A stretch of DNA of 6,627 bases from an uncultured Bacilli bacterium (GCA_905236535.1 CAJOQN010000100.1:1-6627), one strand, 5' to 3'. Numbered from the stretch's first letter, positions 1-5,802 are shown. The notes: generated by a model not told the origin, from the sequence alone. Made by a program: numbers and translations.

Positions 1-1614
1 GAAAGTGGAAGAATTTTAAGACTTCGTCAACAATACTTCTTGGTGTCCGCGGGACTTCAATCAACTTTAAAATCATATTATAATCACCACGGAACCTTGA
101 TTGGGGTCTCGAAACAATATGTCTTTCAACTCAACGACACTCATCCTATTCTCGCGATTCCGGAAATGATGAGAATTATGATGGATGAATATGGATATGG
201 GTGGGATGAAGCTTGGAACGAAGTCATCCATTCGATGGCCTACACCAATCACACGGTGATGGTGGAAGCCTTAGAGAAGTGGCCAGTTCAATATGTTCAA
301 ACCTTACTTCCTCGCATTTATATGATCATCGAAGAAATCAATCGCCGCTGCGTCGTCGAGATGATTCATAAGGGTGTCAGCGATAACGATATTCAAGCGA
401 TGACTATTATTAAAGATGGTCAAATTCATATGACTTCTTTAGCTTTATTTGCTTGTTTCTCCATTAATGGAGTAGCTCAAATTCATAGCGATATTATCAA
501 AAATATTACTTTTAAAGAATTCTATCGCTATATGCCTGAAAAATTTAACAACAAGACCAACGGGGTGACCCATCGTCGTTGGCTGGTTAACGCCAATCCA
601 AAACTCACCGCTTTAATCAACTCCAAGATTGGTGATAAATGGATTATGCATATGGAAAAGATTAAAGCTTTTGAAAAATTTAAGGATGATGAAAAAGTCT
701 TAAAAGCTTTAGCGGATATCAAGCGTGAAAACAAACAAAAACTCGCGGATTATGTATTAAAACATAATGGTATCCAACTTGATGTCGATTCCATCTTTGA
801 TGTGCAAATTAAAAGATTACACGCTTATAAGAGACAATTATTAAATATCTTCCATATCATGTATCTTTATCAAAGAATGAAGGATGATCCTTCTTTCAGA
901 ATCTATCCTCACACCTATATCTTTGGGGCGAAAGCCGCTCCTAGCTATGTCTACGCCAAAAAGATTATTGAATTAATCTTAAGCGTTGCGGATATTGTCA
1001 ACAACGATGAAGAAATCAATAAATATATGAAAGTAGTTTTCATTGAAAACTATGGTGTTTCTTTAGCCGAATTAATCATTCCTGCTGCCGATATCTCTGA
1101 GCAAATCTCAACCGCTGGTAAAGAAGCGAGTGGAACCTCGAATATGAAGCTCATGATGAACGGGGCTATCACCTTAGGAACGATGGATGGAGCGAACATC
1201 GAAATCGTGGAAAACGCTGGAAAAGATAACGCGATTATCTTTGGAATGAGCGCTGAAGAAGTAGAAAATCATTATCGTCATGGCGATTATTCGGCATGGA
1301 ACTTATATAATAGTGATGAAAGAATTAAATCTATCTTAGATTCCTTATTCTCTGGTCCATGGTGCTATTATCGCGCTGATAAATTCAGACTCATCTTTGA
1401 TGAGATTATGAATCATAACGACCAATATTTCATTCTTTTAGACTTTGATAGTTACGCTGAAGCTCAACACGAGGCCGAAAGACGTTATCTCGATCAAAAA
1501 GCCTGGCAAAAATCTTGCCTTATGAATATCGCCAATAGCGGTTATTTCACTAGTGATAGAACGATTGAGCAATACGCTAAAGAGATTTGGAGACTTAATA
1601 AGATTGAGGGTTAA
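1..1614 (+). CDS. glgP: Glycogen/maltodextrin phosphorylase, C-terminal part (5' end outside window)
   Basis: Glycosyltransferase family 35 enzyme. It splits terminal alpha-1,4-glucosyl units from glycogen or maltodextrin with phosphate, giving glucose-1-phosphate in the cytoplasm. The frame is open from base 1, so 537 codons are present. By alignment from memory to rabbit phosphorylase (His377 and Lys680 equivalents), roughly 290 N-terminal residues are missing. Numbering from base 1, visible motifs are QLNDTHP, YTNHT with active-site His84, TNGVTHRRWL at 186-195, KRLHAYKRQ at 271-279 (phosphate and PLP contacts), GAKAAP, and EASGTSNMK with the PLP-binding Lys383 followed by TMDGANIEI. No frameshift or internal stop is seen, so the gene looks intact up to its TAA. 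The next gene starts 2 nt after the stop, so they are very likely cotranscribed. Glycogen versus maltodextrin preference cannot be decided without the N-terminus. Family assignment is very secure; the symbol is slightly less so (malP is the alternative). Confidence 0.97.
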   Translation, partial: ESGRILRLRQQYFLVSAGLQSTLKSYYNHHGTLIGVSKQYVFQLNDTHPILAIPEMMRIMMDEYGYGWDEAWNEVIHSMAYTNHTVMVEALEKWPVQYVQTLLPRIYMIIEEINRRCVVEMIHKGVSDNDIQAMTIIKDGQIHMTSLALFACFSINGVAQIHSDIIKNITFKEFYRYMPEKFNNKTNGVTHRRWLVNANPKLTALINSKIGDKWIMHMEKIKAFEKFKDDEKVLKALADIKRENKQKLADYVLKHNGIQLDVDSIFDVQIKRLHAYKRQLLNIFHIMYLYQRMKDDPSFRIYPHTYIFGAKAAPSYVYAKKIIELILSVADIVNNDEEINKYMKVVFIENYGVSLAELIIPAADISEQISTAGKEASGTSNMKLMMNGAITLGTMDGANIEIVENAGKDNAIIFGMSAEEVENHYRHGDYSAWNLYNSDERIKSILDSLFSGPWCYYRADKFRLIFDEIMNHNDQYFILLDFDSYAEAQHEAERRYLDQKAWQKSCLMNIANSGYFTSDRTIEQYAKEIWRLNKIEG

Positions 1615-1616
1615 AA

Positions 1617-2108
1617 ATGCTAATTGATTTTAAACGTTTATTTATCAAACAAAAAGAGCTCGATCTCGCGATTCAAGCTAATCATCACGTGACCTATGAA
1701 GAGACGACGGAAAGACGATTCCTCGCTCTTTTCGTGGAGATTGGGGAACTTGCGAACGCTACGAGATGCTTTAAATATTGGTCCAATAAACCAAGTGAAG
1801 CTCGAGAGATCGTCATGGATGAATACGCTGATGGATTGCATTTCCTTCTTTCTTTAGGAATCGCTAATAACATTGAAGAAACATCCTTTTTATATGAATC
1901 TAGCGATGAAGATTTATCGATTTTATTCACCAAGATGTATCGTTTAATTTCAAACTTCAAAGAAAAAATAAATGAAGATAATTATCGCTTATGTTTTGAA
2001 AATTATCTTAAAATAGCTTATAAGTTAAAGATGAACGAAGAAGATATCTTTAATTCATATCTCCTTAAATTAGGAGAAAATTATCACCGACAGGAGACCA
2101 ATTATTAA
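1617..2108 (+). CDS. Dimeric all-alpha dUTPase / MazG-like nucleotide pyrophosphatase
   Basis: Probable dUTP diphosphatase of the dimeric all-alpha family (dUTPase_2, MazG-like superfamily), not the trimeric Dut. It would hydrolyse dUTP to dUMP and pyrophosphate, limiting uracil in DNA and feeding dTMP synthesis. The 163 residues begin with a helix carrying the family pattern LFIKQKELDLAI (8-19). Next comes the metal-binding ExxE in ALFVEIGELAN (Glu41, Glu44), then RCFKYWS (50-56), then the second ExxD motif in DEYADGLHFLLSLG (Glu69, Asp72). Those four acidic residues are the expected Mg ligands. The C-terminal third is helical and less conserved. The ATG lies 2 nt after the phosphorylase stop, with a partial Shine-Dalgarno GAGGG at 1606-1610 inside the end of glgP. 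The stop overlaps the next start (TAATG). The family call is firm; dUTP rather than another NTP as substrate is inferred from the family. Confidence 0.88.
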   Translation: MLIDFKRLFIKQKELDLAIQANHHVTYEETTERRFLALFVEIGELANATRCFKYWSNKPSEAREIVMDEYADGLHFLLSLGIANNIEETSFLYESSDEDLSILFTKMYRLISNFKEKINEDNYRLCFENYLKIAYKLKMNEEDIFNSYLLKLGENYHRQETNY

Positions 2109-2740
2109 TGAAAAAGTTTTTATTATTATTTTCCGCTTTATTCCTTTTAAGTGCTTGTACCTCTCACACCAATAACATTTCGAGTGAAGATGATGATTCT
2201 GATATCGATATTTCTGAAAATACAAGTGAAGAGGAAAGTGAAAATCAAGATTCTGAAGTCGAAGGTGGGGTTTTAGCTTTTAACCACACTTATCTTCCTT
2301 CGGGTTCAGGAAGTGGATATCCAGATAACCAAGACATCGGTGTTGAAGGTTATACTTTTGCTATTTCAAGCATTCAATCAACCGGCTCTTCAACTGATAA
2401 ATTCCCAAATTCCATTCAAATGAAAAAGAATGCTGGTTTTTTTATGAACAAAACAGCATTAGCAGGGTCTATCACGATAACGGTTCTGGTCAATATTTTC
2501 CCTCAATATATTGACGGCGTTCCCACTAATGTCGACGCTACTGCTTGTCCGGCCATTTACAGTGCCGCCACTCTTGAAGGTTTAGGAGCGGCCACCAAAA
2601 TAAGTCTCACCGAAGGGACCTTAAATGACACGGAAGATGAGAAGACATATTCATTAGAAGCCTCCCAAAATCGCTTTTATAAATTCATGAATGATACTCC
2701 TTACGCCATTTACGTTAAAGAAGTAAGGTGGGAATGGTAA
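2108..2740 (+). CDS. Acidic lipoprotein with C-terminal beta-rich domain, family not assigned
   Basis: A 210-residue secreted, lipid-anchored protein; I do not recognise a functional family. The N-terminus is a classic lipoprotein signal: MKK, a hydrophobic stretch at 4-14, then lipobox LSAC with the lipidated cysteine at residue 17. Residues about 18-55 form a low-complexity linker very rich in Asp, Glu and Ser, probably a flexible spacer from the membrane. Residues about 56-210 look like a beta-rich globular domain, with alternating hydrophobic strands, many Ser/Thr/Gly turns and one further cysteine at ACPAIY. The pattern NSIQMKKNAGFFMNKTAL and the aromatic end FYKFMNDTPYAIYVKEVRWEW-type strand recall beta-sandwich modules found repeatedly in surface proteins of low-GC lineages; this is recollection, not a database hit. 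A good Shine-Dalgarno (AGGAGA, 2092-2097) precedes the ATG, which overlaps the upstream stop by 1 nt. A terminator follows directly, so it closes the operon. A substrate-binding or surface-adhesion role is possible but unproven. Confidence 0.85.
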   Translation: MKKFLLLFSALFLLSACTSHTNNISSEDDDSDIDISENTSEEESENQDSEVEGGVLAFNHTYLPSGSGSGYPDNQDIGVEGYTFAISSIQSTGSSTDKFPNSIQMKKNAGFFMNKTALAGSITITVLVNIFPQYIDGVPTNVDATACPAIYSAATLEGLGAATKISLTEGTLNDTEDEKTYSLEASQNRFYKFMNDTPYAIYVKEVRWEW

Positions 2741-2743
2741 AAT

Positions 2744-2769
2744 AAAAAGATAGGCTTGCCTATCTTTTT
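2744..2769. terminator. Bidirectional Rho-independent terminator between convergent genes
   Basis: A near-perfect hairpin. The left arm AAAAAGATAGG (2744-2754) pairs with CCTATCTTTTT (2759-2769) around a 4-nt loop. A run of T follows the stem on the plus strand and a run of A precedes it, so it reads as a terminator both ways. It ends the glgP-dUTPase-lipoprotein run 3 nt after the lipoprotein stop. It also ends the DUF523 gene, whose TAG stop (2760-2762, minus strand) lies inside the stem. Confidence 0.88.
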
Positions 2770-3197
2770 AAAAACTCTTCAATATCTTTATCTGAGAGGA
2801 CTTCAATGCCTCTCTTTTTTAAATATTCAGCGGTCACTCCCATCCCTTCAATTTTCTTATTTTTGAAGGTTCCATCATATATTTCAGAGACTCCACAAGA
2901 AGGGGAACCATCTTTTAATATCGCAATCTTGATGCCAAGATAAGCGCAGATGAGATAAGCTTTTTCCGCTCCTCTATCAAAATAATCGGTGACATCTTTA
3001 TTTTTCTTAGAAATGACTAAGTCACCTTTTCTTTCACTAGGATCGCGAGGAGTCTTTAAACCACCTTCAACTTCTGGACAAAAGGGGACCAATTCATATT
3101 TTTCAAGTAAAGCATTTAAATATGGAGTTAAATTATGATCTCCATCATATTTGGTTTTATCGCCGACTAGACACGCTGATATTAAGATTTTTTCCAT
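2760..3197 (-). CDS. DUF523 protein, TudS-like (putative thiouracil desulfurase)
   Basis: A 145-residue cytoplasmic protein of the DUF523 family. Characterised members (TudS) are iron-sulfur enzymes that convert thiouracil-type bases to uracil, using a [4Fe-4S] cluster held by three cysteines. Candidate ligands are present: Cys9 in LISACLVG, Cys40 in VPFCPEVEGG and Cys101 in GSPSCG. Other family signatures are KYDG (16-19), TPRDPSER (49-56), YDGTF and GMGVTAEYLKKRGI near the C-terminus. The frame can be extended upstream to 3242, but I chose the ATG at 3195-3197. The protein then begins MEKILISACLVG as family members do, and the extra 15 codons run through a strong promoter (-10 at 3214-3219), so they would not be in the mRNA. 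No Shine-Dalgarno is visible and the predicted leader is only about 10 nt. It is transcribed alone, divergent from the YgjP-like gene. The desulfurase activity is inferred from the family. Confidence 0.9.
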   Translation of the reverse strand: MEKILISACLVGDKTKYDGDHNLTPYLNALLEKYELVPFCPEVEGGLKTPRDPSERKGDLVISKKNKDVTDYFDRGAEKAYLICAYLGIKIAILKDGSPSCGVSEIYDGTFKNKKIEGMGVTAEYLKKRGIEVLSDKDIEEFLKR

Positions 3198-3213
3198 ATT
3201 CAATAACGGGAAA

Positions 3214-3242
3214 ATTATATATTTTATAACTAAAATATTCAA
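3214..3242 (-). promoter_or_regulatory. Sigma-70-type promoter of the DUF523 gene
   Basis: Read on the minus strand, TTGAAT (3242-3237, 4 of 6 matches to the -35 consensus) is followed by exactly 17 nt and then a perfect TATAAT -10 (3219-3214). Transcription should begin near 3207, leaving about 10 nt before the ATG at 3197. The -35 overlaps the upstream alternative ATG of the divergent gene at 3242. Confidence 0.75.
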
Positions 3243-3244
3243 TG

Positions 3245-3250
3245 TATAAT
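3245..3250 (+). promoter_or_regulatory. Putative -10 box of the YgjP-like/TrmH gene pair
   Basis: A perfect TATAAT on the plus strand, with no convincing -35 at the usual distance (TTTTAT at 3222-3227). The ATG at 3257 starts 7 nt after the last base of the box, where transcription itself would be expected to begin. This suggests a leaderless message. The call rests on the box and its spacing only. Confidence 0.45.
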
Positions 3251-3256
3251 TTAGTC

Positions 3257-3904
3257 ATGCCTCAGTCTTATTTCTACGAATATAACGCTCAAAAATATGA
3301 AGTTATCATCACCCACAAAAGGATAAAGAGAATTATTTATCGATTCCATGATGATAAATTCTTTGTCTCCGCTCCCCATTTTGTCACCTGGTATAATATC
3401 AAAAAGGGACTTGATAAATTTGCTCAAAAATTAGTGGATAATACGAAATCAAACGACCTTTCAAAGGTTAGAGATAGTGTTTATCTATTTGGAGTAGAGG
3501 TTAAAATTAATCAAGGTGGAGGTCTCATCAATTTTAAAAACGGAGCCACCTTAAAATATCTTAATTACGAAGATTTAATCGATAAATTAAAACAAGTTTA
3601 TCTCGAGGTTATGACTTCAAGGACACGATATTTTGAAAATCTTATGAAAGTCTCTAAACCATATAAGGTCAAGATAAAAAAGATGAGAACGAGGTTGGGC
3701 TCTAATTCCTCAAAAACTCACACTATTTATTACGCTGATCATCTCTTTTATTATTCTATTGATATCTTAGATTCTCTTGTCGTTCATGAACTTTCTCATG
3801 ACTTTGTGAAAAATCATAGTGAAGATTTCTACAAAGTAGTCTACAAATATTGCCCAAATTATAAAAAAGTGAATAATAAACTTAAGAAAGGAATTTATTT
3901 CTAA
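3257..3904 (+). CDS. YgjP/DUF45-family zinc metallopeptidase-like protein
   Basis: A 215-residue protein of the YgjP-like (DUF45) family, which shares the HExxH zinc site of M48-type metallopeptidases; its substrate is unknown to me. The N-terminal part has the usual beta strands (YEVIITHKRIKRIIYRF, then FFVSAPHF, then VYLFGVEVKI). The zinc motif is VVHELSH with His177, Glu178 and His181, followed by NHSEDF with the probable third ligand His187, then the family's CPNYKKVNNKLKKG end. The segment MRTRLGSNS corresponds to a region that in most members reads TRWGSCS, so the tryptophan and cysteine are replaced. Two starts are possible. ATG 3242 adds MYNLV, but a perfect TATAAT lies just after it, so I prefer ATG 3257, which could be leaderless. 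Neither has a Shine-Dalgarno. The stop overlaps the methyltransferase start (TAATG), implying translational coupling. It has no signal peptide, so it is probably cytoplasmic. Confidence 0.88.
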   Translation: MPQSYFYEYNAQKYEVIITHKRIKRIIYRFHDDKFFVSAPHFVTWYNIKKGLDKFAQKLVDNTKSNDLSKVRDSVYLFGVEVKINQGGGLINFKNGATLKYLNYEDLIDKLKQVYLEVMTSRTRYFENLMKVSKPYKVKIKKMRTRLGSNSSKTHTIYYADHLFYYSIDILDSLVVHELSHDFVKNHSEDFYKVVYKYCPNYKKVNNKLKKGIYF

Positions 3905-4623
3905 TGCTTTTAAAAATTACCTCAAGAAGTAATGAAAAGATTAAACACGTTGTCTCTTTAAGAGAAAAAAAGAATCGCCTCAAAGAAGGTCTTTTTGTGG
4001 CAGAAGGAAAAAGATCTTTGGAAATGGCTTTAAAAGCTAAGCTTGTAAAAGAAGTATATTCCTTAGAAGAATTACGACTTCCGAAAGATATCTTTCAATA
4101 TATAATCGATGAATCAGTGTTAGAAAAAATCTCCTCTTTAGAAAATCCTGATGGGGTTGTTTTCGTTTGTGAAACCCCATCTCTCAAAATAGAAAAGAAG
4201 GATAAATTATTATATCTTGATAATCTTCAAGATCCCGGAAATGTTGGAACCCTTATTCGAACTGCCTTAGGTCTTGGGTTTGACGGTGTCATCCTCTCTC
4301 GTCATTCATGTGATCCTTTTAACGACAAAGCGATTTCAGCGAGTAAAGGTTCAATCTTTTCTCTACCTGTCATTTTTGATGATTTGTTTAATTATGCGGA
4401 CACTAATCGAATCATTGTCTCGACCTTAAGCGATGATAGTGTTCCTCTTGATGAGGTAAACATCAAAGACCCATTCATCCTAGTCTTAGGTAATGAAGGC
4501 AATGGGGTTAGTAAAGAATCCTTAGAACTCGCAGATCTCAAAGTCAAAATTCCAATGAAGATTATGGAATCATTAAATGTCTCAATTGCCGGCGCCATTT
4601 TGATGTACGAGCTTTCCAAATAA
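3904..4623 (+). CDS. SpoU/TrmH-family rRNA 2'-O-methyltransferase (YsgA/RlmP-like)
   Basis: A 239-residue SAM-dependent RNA ribose methyltransferase of the SPOUT class (trefoil-knot fold, usually dimeric). The N-terminal RNA-binding part (about 1-90) has ITSRSNEKIKHVVSLREKK and the FVAEGKRSLEMAL pattern. The catalytic domain holds all three SpoU motifs: motif 1 NLQDPGNVGTLIRTA (107-121, Asn113 and Arg119), motif 2 VLGNEGNGVS (194-203, Glu198) and motif 3 IPMKIMESLNVSIAGA (216-231, Asn225). It lies directly upstream of pheST, as ysgA does in Bacillus subtilis. YsgA (RlmP) is, as I recall, responsible for a 2'-O-methylguanosine in the A loop of 23S rRNA, so the same target is a reasonable inference. 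RlmB- or TrmH-like specificity cannot be excluded. A Shine-Dalgarno AAAGGA (3887-3892) lies in the end of the YgjP-like gene, which it overlaps by 1 nt. A terminator follows. Confidence 0.93.
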   Translation: MLLKITSRSNEKIKHVVSLREKKNRLKEGLFVAEGKRSLEMALKAKLVKEVYSLEELRLPKDIFQYIIDESVLEKISSLENPDGVVFVCETPSLKIEKKDKLLYLDNLQDPGNVGTLIRTALGLGFDGVILSRHSCDPFNDKAISASKGSIFSLPVIFDDLFNYADTNRIIVSTLSDDSVPLDEVNIKDPFILVLGNEGNGVSKESLELADLKVKIPMKIMESLNVSIAGAILMYELSK

Positions 4624-4654
4624 TATTTATCAATTTTCACATAGTGATTTGAAT

Positions 4655-4687
4655 AAAAGCGGTCTTGACTAACTCAAGCCCTTTTTT
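4655..4687 (+). terminator. Rho-independent terminator after the methyltransferase gene
   Basis: AAAAGCGGTCTTGA (4655-4668) pairs with TCAAGCCCTTTT (4674-4685) around the loop CTAAC, with single-base bulges at C4660 and T4663. A run of six T (4682-4687) follows. It lies about 30 nt after the methyltransferase stop and before the pheST promoter, separating the two units. The bulges make it weaker than the terminator near 2756. Confidence 0.65.
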
Positions 4688-4697
4688 ATTAATTAAT

Positions 4698-4726
4698 TCC
4701 ACATTAAATGGTTATTATGTTATAAT
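4698..4726 (+). promoter_or_regulatory. pheST promoter with extended -10
   Basis: TCCACA (4698-4703, 4 of 6 to the -35 consensus), 17 nt, then TATAAT (4721-4726). TGT lies directly before it (4718-4720), giving the extended -10 TGnTATAAT. Transcription should start near 4733, leaving about 19 nt before the pheS ATG. This leader is far too short for a T-box or an attenuator. Confidence 0.75.
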
Positions 4727-4737
4727 CCATTAATGTG
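4700..4737. repeat. Inverted repeat flanking the pheST -10, possible operator
   Basis: CACATTAAATGG (4700-4711) is the reverse complement of CCATTAATGTG (4727-4737) apart from one extra A in the left arm. The 15-nt centre holds the extended -10. The left arm overlaps the -35 and the right arm overlaps the expected transcription start. Only the right arm would be transcribed, so this is not an RNA hairpin; a protein binding site is the likeliest meaning if it is functional. Confidence 0.5.
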
Positions 4738-4751
4738 TGAGGATTAACCTT

Positions 4752-5789
4752 ATGGAACTTAACAAATTAAAAGAAATCGAACAATCCGCTCTCGAAGATA
4801 TCAAGAATGCTTCTAATAGTGATGAGCTCACCAATATCCGTAACAAATATTTGGCCAAAAAATCAGAGCTCATGTCTTTAATGTCTCTTTTAGGAACCTT
4901 ATCTCTTGAAGATAGAAAGACTTTTGGCGCGGCAATTAACGAAACAAGAAATCATATTTCTTCAAATCTTGAAAATAAATTTAATGAAATTAAAGAACTA
5001 GAATTAAATAAAAAACTTGAAGAAGAAAGAATCGATATCACCCTTCCAGGAAGAAATATGGAAACCGGTGGTAAGAATCCATTCTTTGTCGTTCGCGATG
5101 AGATTATCGACATCTTTATCGGGATGGGATATGAAGTTGCAGATGGACCAGAAGTGGAACAAGATCATTACAACTTCGAATTGTTAAACATTCCTAAAGA
5201 CCATCCTGCTAGAGATATGCAAGACACTTTTTATATCTCAGAAAATATTTTATTAAGAACTCACACCTCCCCAGTTCAAGCCAGAACCATGGAGAAAAAA
5301 CAAGGAAAACCAATCAAGATTATCTGCCCAGGCAAAACCTTTAGAAGAGATGATGATGACGCGACTCATTCCCATCAATTCGCTCAAATCGAAGGCCTTG
5401 TCATTGATAAAAATATCAACATCGGCCATTTGAAGGCCACTTTAGAGCTTTTTGCCAAAAAGATGTTTGGAGAAAAACGTGAAATTCGTCTTAGACCATC
5501 TTATTTCCCATTCACTGAACCAAGTGTTGAAGTCGACATTACTTGCGCCAATTGTGGGGGCAAAGGGTGCTCTATTTGTAAAGACACTGGTTATATTGAA
5601 ATTCTCGGTGGTGGAATGGTCCATCCCAATGTTTTAAAGATGAATGGATATGACAGCGAAGAATATAGTGGCTTTGCTTTCGGTATTGGTATTGAAAGAG
5701 TGGCCATGCTTCGTTATGGCATTGATGATATCCGTAAATTCTACACTGATGATGTAAGATTCTTACATCAATTCAAAAAGAAAGCCTAA
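4752..5789 (+). CDS. pheS: Phenylalanine--tRNA ligase alpha subunit
   Basis: Catalytic subunit of the cytoplasmic alpha2-beta2 class II synthetase that charges tRNA-Phe with phenylalanine. At 345 residues it matches the Bacillus-type length. Residues 1-90 are the N-terminal coiled coil that contacts tRNA. The core follows: DITLPGR, GMGYEVADGPEVE, ARDMQDTFYI, LLRTHTSPVQAR, motif 2 FRRDDDDATHSHQF (197-210) and FPFTEPSVEVD. A four-cysteine knuckle, CANCGGKGCSIC (265-276), is followed by ILGGGMVHPNVL and motif 3 GFAFGIGIERVAML (307-320). Ala309 keeps the small residue that shapes the phenylalanine pocket. Asn109 stands where many homologues have His (GxxHP). The frame extends to a GTG at 4737, but I chose ATG 4752: GAGG (4739-4742) then serves as Shine-Dalgarno, and the protein starts MELNKLKEIE with normal length. 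pheT follows after 13 nt. Confidence 0.98.
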   Translation: MELNKLKEIEQSALEDIKNASNSDELTNIRNKYLAKKSELMSLMSLLGTLSLEDRKTFGAAINETRNHISSNLENKFNEIKELELNKKLEEERIDITLPGRNMETGGKNPFFVVRDEIIDIFIGMGYEVADGPEVEQDHYNFELLNIPKDHPARDMQDTFYISENILLRTHTSPVQARTMEKKQGKPIKIICPGKTFRRDDDDATHSHQFAQIEGLVIDKNINIGHLKATLELFAKKMFGEKREIRLRPSYFPFTEPSVEVDITCANCGGKGCSICKDTGYIEILGGGMVHPNVLKMNGYDSEEYSGFAFGIGIERVAMLRYGIDDIRKFYTDDVRFLHQFKKKA

Positions 5790-5794
5790 GGAGG
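5788..5794 (+). promoter_or_regulatory. Strong ribosome binding site of pheT
   Basis: AAGGAGG, a full Shine-Dalgarno match, overlaps the last two bases of the pheS stop codon and lies 8 nt before the ATG at 5803. It is the best such site in the window. It fixes the pheT start and fits balanced synthesis of the two subunits. Confidence 0.9.
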
Positions 5795-5802
5795 AAGAAA
5801 CG

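Noticed and set aside
40..42. TTG as the start of the phosphorylase gene
   Set aside because: The frame is open and matches phosphorylase sequence (GRILRLRQQYF) from base 1, so the gene is cut by the window edge rather than starting here.
186..1200. Possible pseudogene status of the phosphorylase
   Set aside because: All catalytic and PLP-binding motifs present in this part are intact with no stops; truncation is due to the window edge only.
2437..2443. Run of seven T in the lipoprotein gene as a phase-variation site
   Set aside because: The run is short and similar A/T runs occur in housekeeping genes here (for example A7 at 3965-3971); the frame is intact and nothing else indicates slippage.
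3198..3242. Upstream ATG extending the DUF523 protein by 15 residues
   Set aside because: The extension contains a strong promoter, has no family resemblance, and its ATG lies at the -35; the internal Met gives the typical N-terminus.
4737..4751. GTG start giving five extra PheS residues
   Set aside because: It would consume the only Shine-Dalgarno, and family length and N-terminus fit the ATG at 4752.
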